Shown one piece after another: positions 23,406 through 35,573 of a DNA stretch of 64,000 nucleotides. Location: positions 17,794,526 through 17,858,525 of the forward strand of contig JAOANR010000004.1 of NCBI GenBank assembly GCA_030278955.1, written 5' to 3'. This DNA is from Hygrophila difformis. Its lineage: Eukaryota; Streptophyta; Magnoliopsida; Lamiales; Acanthaceae. Both the position numbers and the translations under genes were made by a program. The notes under the pieces are model-generated. The model had not been told where the DNA came from. It searched no databases and saw only the letters and a program-made list of their open reading frames with translations. Numbering within the stretch: position 1 is the stretch's first letter; each line of letters opens with the position of its first letter.

Positions 23406-26400
23406 TTATGTCCCCATAACTGTGTCGGTATCGGTTTGGAACAATGTCGGGTATCGTTCTCTCATGTCGGATTCTACTTCCCAAGTTGCCGTCTCACTTT
23501 CGTGGTTCGACCAAAGAACTTTGACCATTTTGACGGTTTTATTCCTCGTTACTCGTTCCTTAGTGTCGAGAATACGCACTGGGACTTCTTCATAAGTCAA
23601 ATCTTCATCGAGCTCAATTATCTCCGGTTGAAGTACATGTGTCGGGTCCGGCACATACTTCTTTAGTTGTGAGACATGGAAGACATTATGAACTCGACTT
23701 AATTGTGGCGGTAAAGCCAATCGGTAGGCTAGAGTTCCGACTCGTTCTAGAATTTCGTAAGGTCCTATATATCGAGGACTTAACTTTCCTCGTTTGCCAA
23801 AGCGCATTACCCCCTTCATGGGTGATATCTTTAGCATGACCCTATCTCCCACTTGAAATTCTAGGTCTCGTCGTCTCACGTCAGCGTAACTCTTCTGACG
23901 GTCTTGAGCGGCTTTCATTTTCCCTTGAATCACCTTGATTTGTTGAGCCATGTCTTCGATAAGTTGTGGTCCCACCACCACGGACTTATCGTTTTCTTCC
24001 CAGCTCAACGGACTTCGGCACTTTCGTCCATACAACGCTTCGAATGGTGCCATGCCAATGCTAGCATGGTAGCTATTATTATAAGAGAATTCAATTAAGG
24101 GTAAATGGGATTCCCAATTTCCCTTAAATTCCAACACGCATGCTCTCAGCATGTCTTCTAGTGTTTGGATTGTTCTCTCGGTTTGACCATCCGTCATCAG
24201 GTGGAATGCGGTGCTCATTTTGATTTGAGTACCGAGAGCTTTTTGTAACTCCGTCCAGAAATGAGAGACAAACATACTGTCTCTACCGGAAATGATATCA
24301 TGTGGTACTCCATGTCGTCGTACCACATTATCAATGTAGGCTCGGGCCAATTGGTCCATAGTCCACGTGTCTTTCATTGGGATAAATATGACTGTCTTCG
24401 TTAGCCTATCCACAATCACCCAAATTTTGTCCATGCCTTTAGGTGATCGGGGTAATCCCGAGACAAAGTCCATTGAGATGCTGTCCCACTTCCAACTTGG
24501 AATCTCTAGTGGTTGCATCAGTCCTAGGGGTTTATGTCGCACTGCCTTAACCCTTTGGCAGGTGAGACATTTCGCTACGAAGTTTGCCACTTCCTTCTTC
24601 ATTCCCGGCCACCAATAGATTCTCTTCAGATCTTTGTATAGCTTGTCACCTCCGGGATGTACGGAATATGTCGTGTTGTGCCCTTCTTCCATCAACTTTT
24701 GTTTCAATTCGGCACACTTCTGAGGCACACACCATCTCCCTTTAAAACGGATGCTTCCATCCTCGTGGACAGCAAATCCTATTGCCTTTCCTTCGGCAAT
24801 ATACCCCCTTATCTTCTCGAGTTACGCATCGCCCGGTTGGGCGAGCTTAATCTCGTCCAATATTGGAGTTTCTACGACCATGGCGTTGATCGTTTCACTC
24901 ACTGTGCCAGGATGCACAAGTTCTAACTCCAATCTTACTAACTCCATGTATAATGCCGGCGGAATTACCAACGAGTTCGTCACGTGTTGGGTCTTCCGAC
25001 TTAGGGCATCGGCTACCACATTCGCCTTCCCCTCGTGGTATGCTATCTCTAAATCGTAGCCTTTAATAAGTTCCAACCACCTTCGTTGTCTCAAATTCAA
25101 CTCCTTCTGAGTGAATATATATTTTAAGCTCTTGTGGTCGGTGAACATTCGACACTTCCGCCCATAAAGATAATGCCTCCATATCTTTAGAGCGAAAACG
25201 ACCGCTGCCAACTCCAGGTCATGTGTCGGATAATTCTCCTCGTGAGGTTTCAGTTGGCGTGATGCATACGCTACGACTCTCGAGTCTTGCATCAAGACAC
25301 AACCTAAACCTTCCTTCGAAGCATTGCTGTAACTTCGAAGTCACCATTCTCTGATGGTAGTGTTAATACGGGTGTGGTTGTGAGTCGTTTCTTCAACTCT
25401 TGAAACGCTATCTCACAAGCCTCTGTCCACACGTATTTTACTCCCTTCTTAAGTAGCTGGGTCAAAGGTCGTGCGATTTTAGAAAAATCCTTCACGAACC
25501 GTCTATAGTACCCGGCTAAGCCAAGGAAACTCCTTATCTCGGTTTGGTTCTTGGGAGTTGCCCATTCAGTTACGGCAGAGACTTTTGCCGGATCCACTGA
25601 AACTCCATCAACGGATACTATATGTCCAAGAAATGCTACCTCCTTCAACCAAAAATCGCATTTGGACAATTTTCCGTATAGCTGATTCTTTCGCAAGGTC
25701 CCTAACACTTGGTGCAAGTGATGGGCATGCTCCTCCTCGTTTTTCGAGTAGATCAGGATGTCATCAATGAACACCACTACGCACTGATCTAACAGCTCTC
25801 GAAATACATTGTCATGAGGTTCATGGACATTGCCGGAGCATTTGTTAACCCAAAGGATAACACTGTGAACTCGTAGTGACCATATCGAGTTCGAAACGCC
25901 GTCTTCGGAATGTCTTTCTCGGCAATTCTCAACTGGTGATACCCAGAACATAAGTCGATCTTCGAGAATACTGAAGCTCCCTTCAGTTGATCAAATAGAT
26001 CCTCTATTCTCGGCAGAGGGTATTTATTTTTTATGGTCACTTGGTTTAGTCCTCGGTAATGTATGCAAAGACGTAGCCCTCCGTCTTTCTTCTTAACAAA
26101 TAAAATCGGTGCTCCCCAGGGGGAAGTACTCGGCCTTATATACCCCTTTCCTAACAACTCCTCGAGTTCATCTTTTAACTCCTTCATTTCCAGTGGTGCC
26201 ATCCGGTACGGAGCTTTTGAGACAGGCTCTGTGCCCGGAACGAGATCTATAGTGAACTCAAGATCTCTCTCAGGTGGCATTCCCGGGATGTCTTCAGGAA
26301 ACACATCCGGGTATTCTCTTACCACTGGTATGCTATCAACCTTGTTCTCTTCCGCCTCAAGGTTGTGCACGTAGCACGCATATAGCTCATACCCCTGGTT

Positions 26401-27528
26401 ATTCCCGTTCCGCCCGTTTTGGTTCTGGGGCTGTTCTTGCCCCGTGACCAAGTCCTCCCTTTTCGTTATGTTTTCAAGCCTAGTTCGGCACTCCCGACGT
26501 ATGTGACCCATTCGACCACATCGGAAGCAGGCGCCCTGTTGAGGGCATCCCCTCGTCAGATGGGGTCGTCCACACCTTGGGCAGGGTGGTACGGGTTCTT
26601 CTTGGTTAAACCTTCTCCCATTGTTGTTTTGTTGAGGCCTATTCGACCCTCTCTGCTGTTCGTTCCTTCCAGTGTTGTTCTCGATTTTCGAGTCCCGGTT
26701 TCTCTTGTCTTGGGGACCCCTGCTGGATTCCCCACTCACCCTTCTCTTCAGTTGTTGCACACGCGCTACCGCCACAACGCAGTCATACACAACTTGCAAA
26801 TCGGGGTAGTGTACCCCCGCGATCACCTCGCGAACAGACAGGTTCAGTCTCATCTCGAACTTTTGAGCCTTCTCCGCATCCGTGGGTACGAGTCTTGGTG
26901 CGAACCTCACCAGCTCCTTGAATCGTGTGTAGTACTCTTGTACGGTTTGGCCTCCTTGCTTCAGTGACAGGAATTCTTCGTACATGGCGGCTTTAGTACT
27001 CAAGGGATAGAATCGATCCCTGAGTAGTTCCATCATCTCCATCCACGAGTAGGGCTCGTCATCTTCAGTCAGCTTAGCTTGAGTCGCCTGCCACTAGTCG
27101 TCCGCTTCGCCTCCCAAGTAGTACGAAGCGACATGCACCCTTTCTCCTTCCGGACATTTGACTGCTCCCAGCAGTTTGTCGAAGGTCCGGATCCATTCCT
27201 CCAGTTTGGCTGGATCCTCCTCACCAGCATAGTGGGGTGGCTGGTAGGGATTCACCACAGCCAGATAGTTAGGGCGAGCTTGGGGCGGAGGTACCGCCGC
27301 AGCTTGGCCCTGGTTGACTTGCGCGTTTCCTAGCGCAATCAAAACCTCCTCTATCGTCCGAAGACGATCGCCCACATTGTTCGGTGTGGGGGCGTCCTGC
27401 GCACCTTGGGGTTGTTCCTCTACAGGTTGGGCCGGTTCCATGACATTTGGAGGTATTTCGGTAGGTGTTTCAGTGGTGGTTTGGGGAGCGGGTTGAGTTC
27501 TTCCTCTTCCTCTTCCTCTGGGTGCCAT
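23406..27528 (-). pseudogene. TE-C gag-pol, protease deleted, two stops and two frameshifts
   Basis: Gag starts MAPRGRGRGRTQPAPQ at 27528 and has the capsid core (HYAGEEDPAKLEEWIRTF), an amber stop in place of one Trp at 27091-27093, then a zinc-knuckle pair (CX2CX3HX4C, CX2CX4HX4C; about 26500-26580). The frame passes directly from the Gag C-terminal NNQGY to ELYACYVHN, the segment that follows protease in TE-D, so the whole protease is missing in frame. RT follows with a one-base loss near 25812 and intact [10 protein letters not shown] second one-base loss near 25330 precedes RNase H; a TAA is at 24819-24821. Integrase has an intact HHCC finger, but the second catalytic Asp motif reads SGRDSMF instead of SDRDSRF. 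The chromodomain-like tail is intact to the stop at 23406. Confidence 0.9.
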
Positions 27529-27825
27529 TCTGGTACAAATAGGGCGGATTAGGACTTGTGAATTTTAACATATAGTCTAAGCAATTTCTATAAATGTATA
27601 TGTGTTTTGTAATTTAGCACGCGGTGCTCGATCGAACTAAGAAGCGTCGTACGCTTCGGGGTTTTATTTTAATTTGTTTTATTTCGAATTTTTTTTTGCT
27701 GCTTTACAAACAGGTATGTCCGTTTTTTTTTAATAAATAAATCGGGCATTTTATTTTCTCAAAAGAAATTTTAGTACAAAGGTAGAAATATTTCCCTAGC
27801 AAAATAGTATCTAAAAATAGAATCT

Positions 27826-28161
27826 CTAGCGTCTCAAGACGTCCTCCGGTGGGGTAGCAGGATCCTCCTCCGGGTCTTCCTCCTCCGAACTTGGCGGCAG
27901 TAGATCGTCAAAGATAGTGTTCAAATCTTGCCCATGGGCATCGATGTGTTCCTTCAGTATTAGGTTTTGTGTAGTGAGGGTTTGGACTTGGCGTTCGAGT
28001 TGGTTTATGCGGTGATGATCCGCCTCTCTCAAGTTGCCCATGTGGTGCAAATTGGCCTCCAATTGAGCCATACGGTATTTCATTTGTTCTAGGGTTTGTT
28101 GGGAATCAAGGTGAACGTCAATCATCTTGATCATCAACTGCATCATGTCCTGACTAGCCAT
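27826..28161 (-). CDS. TE-C small coiled-coil ORF upstream of gag
   Basis: This is an intact 111-codon frame with ATG at 28159-28161, located between PBS and gag. The N-terminus (MASQDMMQLMIKM) and middle (HRINQLERQVQTLTTQN) form heptad-like helices, and the C-terminus is acidic (SSEEEDPEEDP). TE-D carries a 108-codon homologue with many conservative changes, and TE-G a decayed, more divergent one, so selection at the protein level is plausible. No zinc, signal peptide or membrane segment is visible. Function is unknown; an RNA-binding partner, Gag cofactor or translational leader peptide are possibilities. No described family was recognised. Confidence 0.7.
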   Translation of the reverse strand: MASQDMMQLMIKMIDVHLDSQQTLEQMKYRMAQLEANLHHMGNLREADHHRINQLERQVQTLTTQNLILKEHIDAHGQDLNTIFDDLLPPSSEEEDPEEDPATPPEDVLRR

Positions 28162-28169
28162 CTAGCGCA

Positions 28170-28303
28170 AGCAAGAGATCTAAGTTAATATTCGCCAAGA
28201 TTCTAGGTTAAGCTTCGCCAAGATTCTAAGTTCAAATTTGCCAAGATTCTAAGTTCAATTCGCCAAGATTCTAAGTTCAAATTCGCCAAGATTCTAAGTT
28301 CAT
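28170..28303 (-). repeat. TE-C 22-bp tandem repeat before the small ORF
   Basis: About six copies of a 22-23 bp unit, minus-strand consensus GAACTTAGAATCTTGGCGAAT, ending just before the ATG of the small ORF. TE-D has the same repeat with about seven copies. Confidence 0.85.
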
Positions 28304-28504
28304 AGAAGAGATGCAATATGCATATGCAAATGATGATTCCCCCCAAAAATAATTTAATGCACTATATATATATTTTTTTCCATGGGTTTTAAAATAAAAA
28401 TTTCTCCATGGGAATAATACTTTAAAATTTAAAATAATAGTCAAAACATTAATAATAGTTTAAAAATAATAATGGTTTAAAAATAATAGTTTAAAAATAG
28501 CCGG

Positions 28505-28516
28505 GCTCTGATACCA
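28505..28516 (-). other. TE-C primer binding site
   Basis: On the minus strand TGGTATCAGAGC, 3 bp after the LTR end; complementary to the 3' end of initiator tRNA-Met. Confidence 0.9.
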
Positions 28517-28519
28517 ACT

Positions 28520-31096
28520 TGTAACACCCCGGTTTTTGATAACCCAGGTCGGGGTGTCACCGCCACACCTCCCTAGTAAGACACGGTTTCTCCGGCTTAC
28601 TAAAGAGATGCAAGGCTAGGTATTGCAGTATTTAAAACATTTAAAGCATTCAAAACAGCCCATACAATATAGTTCGAAAATAATAATATCATAGCGCAAC
28701 GGAAATAATATTTAAGTATAATATTGCAGCGGAAAATGTAAATAGGGCCGACATGGCCAAAACACGGGTTAAACAGGCCCGCTCATAATATAGTCTAATG
28801 TACGAAATTAAACAAAATAATGTTCCCAAAATCCCATGCATGAATCGTGCTCATACATGCTCATTCCACATACTCTGTAAGAAAAAGGAATAAAAATGGT
28901 TTGGTCAGCACAACTTGCTGAGTAAGTTAATACAGACATGATCGTAGGGTTTAAAAGCCATTAATTTAATATTTAAATAAAAACATGATAATAAACATAA
29001 TAACTCAATTTAATCTAAACAACTATCCAATTGCATAATTTAATTCAGGGCTTTATTGAACAACACCTTTCACATGATTTAAAATAAAAGCCATAATTTA
29101 AATAAAGTATTTAAATGATTTAATTGGACAACAACCCTAATTTAATTTAATTTAATTTAATTTCCCCATTACATCCCAGATTTAGTATTTCAGGTATTTC
29201 ACGATTGCATCGCAATCTCAACAAGTCTAGCCGGTAGCCCGGCGGCCGCAACCGTATCAGCCATACCCAGTACCACTCCGGAGCCTCGGGAAACCCATGT
29301 GGATATTCTCGAGAGTGTAGGCTCTATATCTCATGCCGTTCTGGCAATATTATATCTCAATTTTAGCGCGCGGGGTCACCATCGTCCATTAATGCACGAA
29401 GTTAATCGTTAGGGGGCACCCTGCAGAGCACTCACCCCTAATTTTAATTTATCAAGTTTTGTAAGGGGATTTAACTTCAAAAATCTGATTTCAATTTTAC
29501 TTATTTAAAAATAATATTTCAATTTAACCCTAAAGGTTAATTCCAGGTTTCAACAAGATTTCAAGATTTGAATTTCGGTAAACCACAATTTACTCTAAAA
29601 TTCGTCTAAAATAAGATTTAATATAAAAAATTCCGAAATTTCAAAAATGACTCAGAAACATCGAGATCTACAACTTTCGTGTTTTAACTTTTTCAATCCG
29701 AGATACCGAAATAGGTCAAAAATACCAATTTTCACAGAACCACAATTCTGTCCGAATTTTACAGACCACAGTTTAGAGATATTGAAATCTACCATAGCAA
29801 ATCAACTCCAAATTTAATGAAATTTTACAAAGACCATCTTAAGACATTTATCTACAACTTTCATGTTCGGCCAAAGATCTAAATCGGTCTCGAACCTATG
29901 TCAAAAATGTGATCAAGATCAGACCTAAGTTCTGTCAAGAATTTCAAGCTCTAGTCCCAAGCAGTTCGGTTTCGGTTGGTTTTCACATAACAAATTGTCT
30001 CTAAAAATTTTGAAAATTTTACAGTAGATAGATCTAAGCCTTAGAAACGTTTTTCATGTTTTAAGTTTCTCCGTTTGACGTCGTTTTAAGGTTCGGAAAA
30101 ATTAGGCAAAACTGTTGCACCGTGAAAAATCATACGTTGACAGATTTACGATCTTTTGTTAAATCTTTTAGCTTCGAACGTTTTAATTCCTCCAAAAACC
30201 ATGTAAGGCTAACTTACTGAGTTGTGAACGTCCGGGATTGTCTATTTCGAAGGCGTGGCTTCCAGGTCACCGTTTCTCCTCTCCGTCCGTCGGGTTCTAC
30301 GTTCTAGATCCAATTCGAGGTGTGGAAAGGAAAGAGACGGGGTTAGAATCCGTTTTCGGATTGAAACTAAAAAGAATCTGATGGACTAGAACTTACCACA
30401 CGTCGGAGATCCTTTGATTTTCGTCCAAAAGCTGCTGCCTTGGTTTTTTGATGCCTTCGTAGACTTCCGGATCTAGGGTTTTGTGTATAGAGAGTATCGT
30501 AGGGTGTTGAAAAGGGTTTAGGGTCAGTCAAGAGAGTTATTTATAGAGGTTAGGACCTAGGGGGACGTCCAAGTCCGCCTCTAAGAGTCTTGAGCCGATA
30601 GATGTTCAACCGAATGTCGAAAAATCCGCGTTCGGGCGAGAGATTCACGCAACGGACGAATCTGTCGCGTGGCGCGGTCGTGGCGCGCTATCCCTTCTTC
30701 GACTGCGCCGGCTTCGCCTGGACTTCGGTCCGGGCGGGTCGTGCGATCCGTCGTGCTTTCCCTCCTCTCTTTCGGACTTCTATCCCTCTATGCTCCCGTT
30801 TTATGATCTTCGGGGTCTCTTCGGGTTTCTACTTTCTCTCTAAGTTTTTACTCGGGTCTAATTAGATGTTTGGACTCGAATTCTCGAGTTCATTGGTGTC
30901 GTGTTCCGGTGTATAATTTATTTACCTTTAATCCATCCTTTTTATTTAGTTAAATTCCTTTAATTCCTTTTTAAGTAAAAATCTCATTTCTCATTTCCTT
31001 ATCTTTATTTATTTATTTATTTGCTGGATTTATTTATTTATGGTATTTATTTTATTTATTGTTTTATTTTATGTTGGAAAATTCTCGGGTATTACA
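28520..31096 (-). repeat. TE-C 5' LTR (2577 bp)
   Basis: Full-length LTR with promoter TATAAATAA (minus strand, 30537-30545). Predicted intron: donor TG/GTAAGT with its G at 30396, acceptor TTACAG ending at 28875, and CTGAC about 30 nt before it. It carries the conserved GC core (about 29225-29300) with GCCGG/CCGGC hairpin and an ATTT microsatellite at the promoter-distal terminus. Confidence 0.9.
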
Positions 31097-31101
31097 GGCT
31101 G

Positions 31102-32768
31102 AGAGTAAAAGATAACTCTCTTTCCCCTACTTTTCGACAAGGTGATCTTTTGCTTTTGGCATTCGATCACCGCCTTATACTGGGATAACCAATCCATCCC
31201 CAGTATAATGTCAAAGTCTCTTAAGTTAAATTCTACTAAGTTCGCGAAGAATTCTACGTTCTTTATCACTATAGGAATTCCGTTATATCATTTAGAGCAA
31301 GATACTACTTCTCCTGAAGGCAATTGAATTCCTAAGCTAATTCTCTCGCACTTAGGTAGATCTAACTCAGGCACTATTCTTGATGCTATGATTGAGCAAC
31401 TAGCTCCAGAATCAAATAGAACTCTAAGGGGTGTATTCAAAACATGAAATGTACCTGCCATCACTTCTCCTTGTGCAGGCACGTCCGCTTGGTTAACCAC
31501 GTTGAGCCTCCCCATAGGGCGTCCTGGGTTGCCCTGCTGATTCGCATCCGGCTGCTGATTTTTGCTGTTGGTTTTGATTCTGCGGTGGCAGAGGTCGTTG
31601 GTTCTGGTTCTGATTCGGCGGCCTAAATTGGTTTTGATGGGGTCTATACCCCTGGTTATTTCCGTTCCGCCCGTTTTGGTTCTGAGGCTGTTCCGGCCCC
31701 ATGACCAAATCTTCCCTCCTTGTTATATTCTCGATCCTCGTCCGGCAATCCCGACGAATGTGACCCATTCGACCACATCGGAAGCAGGCGCCCTGTTGGG
31801 GGCATCCCCTCGCCAGATAGGGTCGTCCACATCTCGGGCAGGGTGGTACTAGACCTCCCTGGTCAGTCCTCCTTTCGTTGTTCGCTTGCTGTGGCCTATT
31901 CGGCCCTCCTCATCGCTCATTTCTGCCCGTAGTGTTCTCACTCCTTGTGTCCCGGTTCCTCTTGTCTTGGGGTCCCCGGCCGGACTCCCCACTCATTCTT
32001 CTCTTCAGTTGTTGCACTCGCGCTACTGCCACAGCGCGGTCATACACAGCTTGCAGGTCGGGGTAGTGTACCCCCGCGATCACCAAGCGAACAGACAGGT
32101 TCAGTCCCATCTCGAACTTTTGTGCTTTCTCCGCATCCGTGGGTACTAGCCTTGGTTCGAACCTTACCAGCTCCTTGAAACGAGTGTAGTACTCTTGCAC
32201 GGTAAGGCCTCCTTGCTTCAGCGACAGGAATTCCTCGTACATTGCTGATTTAGTACTCAAGGGATAGAATCGATCCCTGAGCATCTCCATCATCTTTGCT
32301 CATGAATAGGGCTCGTCGTCCTCCGTCAGTTTGGCTTGTGTCGCTGCCACCAGTCGTCCGCTTCGCCTCCCAAGTAGTACGAAGCGACGTCCACTCTCTC
32401 TCTCCTTCCGGACATTTGACTGCTCCCAGCAGCTTGTCGAAGGTCCGGATCCACTCCTCCAGTTTAGCTGGATCCTCCTCACCAGCATAGTGGGGCGGCT
32501 GGTAAGGATTCACCATTGCCAAGTAGTTGGGGCGAGCCTGAGGCGGAGGTACCGCCGCAGCTTGCCCTTGATTGAGTTGCGCGTTCCCTAGCGCAATCAA
32601 AACCTCTTCTATCGTCCGAAGACGATCGCCCACATTGTTCGGTGCGGGGGCGTCCTGCGCACCTTGGGGTTGTTCCTCTACAGGTTGAGCCGGTTCCGTG
32701 ACATTTGGAGGTGTTTCAATAGTAGTTTGGGGAGCGGGTTGAGTTCTTCCTCTTCCTCTGGGTGCCAT
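31102..32768 (-). pseudogene. TE-B gag and protease (upstream half)
   Basis: Gag starts MAPRGRGRTQPAPQ at 32768 and contains the capsid core. A two-base insertion near 32400 breaks the frame. It continues with [27 protein letters not shown], a zinc-knuckle pair (about 31760-31840) and an N/Q-rich linker with a further frame change near 31560. Protease has VLFDSGASCSIIA (DSGA active site intact, about 31400), then ILGMDWLSQY. The sequence stops at the TE-C insertion and continues at 20995 and below. Together they form one older gag-pol, split by TE-C. Confidence 0.85.
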
Positions 32769-33180
32769 TCTGTTGCAAATGGTGTAGATTAGGACACAGA
32801 AATGTGTTGTTTAAGCACATAAATTAATTTTTTTTTCAATTTTATTTTAATTTATTTGGTTTTATTTTATTTTATTTTATTTCGATTTTTTTTTTTGGGT
32901 ATCGGACAGGTCTGTCCAGATTTTTTTTATGTGCCAAAATTCTCGGGTATTACAGTCTACCCTCCTTAAGAATCAACTTCATCCTCGAAGTTGTGTTTCG
33001 GCTTTTCTCGTGTTAGGAACGAATCCTTTTGTTTGTTTTATTATTGTGTGACTAAACTTAGAATTAAAACTGCTAAGCTGCCTACGTACCCTGTGAAGGG
33101 ATCAAGCCATAACTTAGTTCAAAACAATTTGAATTTGTTTGCTTGTTTACAAAAATGCACGAAAAATACATGGTGTGACA
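32769..33180 (-). mobile_element. TE-B leader joined to an LTR-terminal remnant; truncated 5' end
   Basis: The leader holds an inverted repeat GGACAG/CTGTCC (32904-32917) and T-runs. At about 32930 it joins the last 28 bp of an LTR (ATGTGCCAAAATTCTCGGGTATTACA, split here as ATGTGCCAAAATTC plus TCGGGTATTACA), losing small ORF, PBS and most of the 5' LTR. The join lies in a TTTT run. From 32956 to 33180 comes the conserved PPT2-to-PPT1 spacer, ending exactly at TGTGACA, the TG boundary next to PPT1, and then unique DNA. Either this is a long-form 5' LTR start of TE-B or a scrap of another element. Confidence 0.6.
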
Positions 33181-34868
33181 GAAGCTTATAGTGGAAGACA
33201 TTGGCAGGATATTATTATTTGGGAATATTGAGATACCAATAGTTTAGACATGCATGGAATGTTGACTGTTAATCATTTAATCATTTATACATGCATTTCC
33301 AGCATTCATGTTCATCCACAATTACTTGATTGAATGGGTGGCAAATATCAATATCAAAACACAACATGTGATTAAGAGCACAACACAAAAGGAGAAGCAA
33401 TCCAGCATTGCATAGCAGTTAACCAACATCAGCATCAAGGGTAAATGCATTCCAAAACATCCACACTCAGCATGTTGATTTGTTATTTACAGCACTGAAC
33501 AGGAGAAAATCAGCATGTAATAAATACATAAAAATATGGAGGGATTTCTTAAAAGCATCCAAACAAGGGGTTAAAATCTATGGATTTGATTTGGAGCTAA
33601 ATCAGCATCCACTGACGTGCTAAATAAGTGATATGTATATGCTGATGAAGGATTTATATGTGTTGAGTATTTTTATACAATCCAGACAATATTAAATACC
33701 CAGCACGCACCTCATTAACACACATCACATAAACTTCATCGGGTCAGCACGTCAATACCGGCCTGTTGAACTTTTTCAGTTCAACCGGCTATCCAAATCC
33801 AATATCTAAAAGGAGATTTCAGGTAAAACAACATATCCTGACTAAATAGATAACAAGCACCAATATGAGCACACATCATCTGATTAGCAGCAAACTACAC
33901 GAAAAGAGAAGTAATCCAGTATATTGCATAGAACTAAACAACATTCCAGACATCCACAATTAGAATGCAATTTAATATATCCAGCACGAATCATAGTCAA
34001 TCCAACATAAAAATAAAAAATAAAAATAAAAAAAATTGGTGTTGCGGTAACTGGGGAGACACCAACAAAGATGAGAAATGGGGGTGTTAAGGGATTTTGC
34101 TTTGGGGTGATGGAGGAAAATAAAAATAAAATAAAATAAAATAAAATATACTTAGGGTTAAAACACTTTGGCTGGGAAAGGAAAGTAATGCCCTATTTTT
34201 TACCAAATTGTAAAAAAAATTCACATTATTGACTTTTTTTGGAAATACAATCTTACCTTATACACACAACGTAAGAAATCCGACAAAAATCCTCCAATAC
34301 TTTGTGCCCAAAAATTATGGAATCATTAATAGACACAGAATACCTAATTCTTTCATTAATTGCCAAAATAAAAAGGAAACCTTTAATTACGTAATATCAT
34401 CCAACTCATTTTATTCATCTCAGCATTTTATCAAAAAAATTATAGCATTTCATGAGGTCCAGAATCAGGACATAAACTTGTCCCTGAATTTCAATTAGTA
34501 TATTCCTTAATATGTTTCTTTATTGAATCTTAGCCCTATAACCAATTATTAGATTCGAAGAGAGTTGAGCATCTATGTTTCTCCATGAATTACAATAAAG
34601 CAATCACTGATATCAGATTTCAGCCTAATCTCAAAACCAAATGTAAGATTGAAAGACAGGTGTGCATACTTGTTTCATTGAAGAATCGGGATACACAACA
34701 TAATAAGATGTCATGAGGCATGGATGATGATGCATATTAAAACGTGGATTATAATTCACAATATCGTCTTATAAATTATAAGCAAATCAACGGGGAAGAA
34801 GGTCAAAAGATAATGTGTAAGAGTAAATCCTTAGGCAGTAAGAGATAATTGTTCCAGAAACAGAATTA
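33181..34868. other. Unique AT-rich intergenic DNA
   Basis: No gene was recognised. There are A-rich simple stretches (about 34010-34035 and 34120-34150) and a hairpin with GTTGAACT/AGTTCAAC around 33768-33790. An 89-codon open frame at 34229-34498 has no recognisable motif and poor coding character. The last 190 bp belong to the left copy of the segmental duplication described at 48530-50906. Confidence 0.5.
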
Positions 34869-35424
34869 GAAACTGTAATACCCGAGAATTTTACAACATA
34901 AATAAATAAATAAATACAATAAATAAATAAATAAATAAATAAATAAATCAGTAAATGCATTAAATAAATAAATATAGAAGAAGTGAGAAATGAAATTAAT
35001 TAAAGGAGATTTAATTAAACAAAAGGAATTAAAGTTAAATAAGTCGTTACACGGGAACCCGATATAAATGAACTCGAGAATTCGAGCCAAAACGTAAACT
35101 TAGAGCCAAGGGATATGACGATACGAAATTGGAACCCGAAGAGAGTCCGGAAATTGGAATCCGAGAGCATAGAGGGATAGAAACCCGAAAGAGAGGCGGA
35201 AAAGCACGACGGATCGCACGACCCGCCCGGACCGAAGTCCAGGCGTTAGCCGCGCGCTGGCCGCGCGCTAATAGGGGAAAAGGCGCGCCAACCCCGCGCT
35301 AGAAGACAGATTCGCCCGTTGCGTGAATCTCTCGCCCGAACGCGGATTTTTCGACTTTCGATTGAACATCTCTCGACCTAAGACCCTTAGGGTCAGATCT
35401 TGGACGCCCTAGGTCTTAGCTATC

Positions 35425-35433
35425 TATAAATAA
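35425..35433 (+). promoter_or_regulatory. TATA box of TE-D LTR
   Basis: TATAAATAA preceded by CTATC and followed by ACCCC; transcription would start about 30 bp downstream, near CCCTAAACAC. The 3' LTR has the same box near 43928. Confidence 0.7.
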
Positions 35434-35573
35434 ACCCCAACGGAAGCCCTAAACACTTTTTCAAAACCCTACGATACTCTCTATACACACAAGACGTAAT
35501 CCCGGAGTCAACAGAGGCACCAAAAGACCGAGACAGCGGTTGTTGGACGAAATCGGGAGATCTCCAATGTGTG

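Larger units (their letters stand above)
21047..31096 (-). mobile_element. TE-C: complete-length Tekay-like Ty3 element nested in TE-B
   Basis: The 10,050-bp element has TGTAACACCCC at 21047 and GGGTATTACA at 31096, with 5-bp target duplications GGCTG at 21042-21046 and 31097-31101. TE-B coding sequence is interrupted at the target (between protease and RT) and resumes on the other side, proving that TE-C arrived later. Order on the minus strand: 5' LTR, PBS, 22-bp tandem repeat, small ORF, gag, pol, PPT1, PPT2, 3' LTR. Pol has two stops and two frameshifts, and protease is deleted. Confidence 0.95.
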
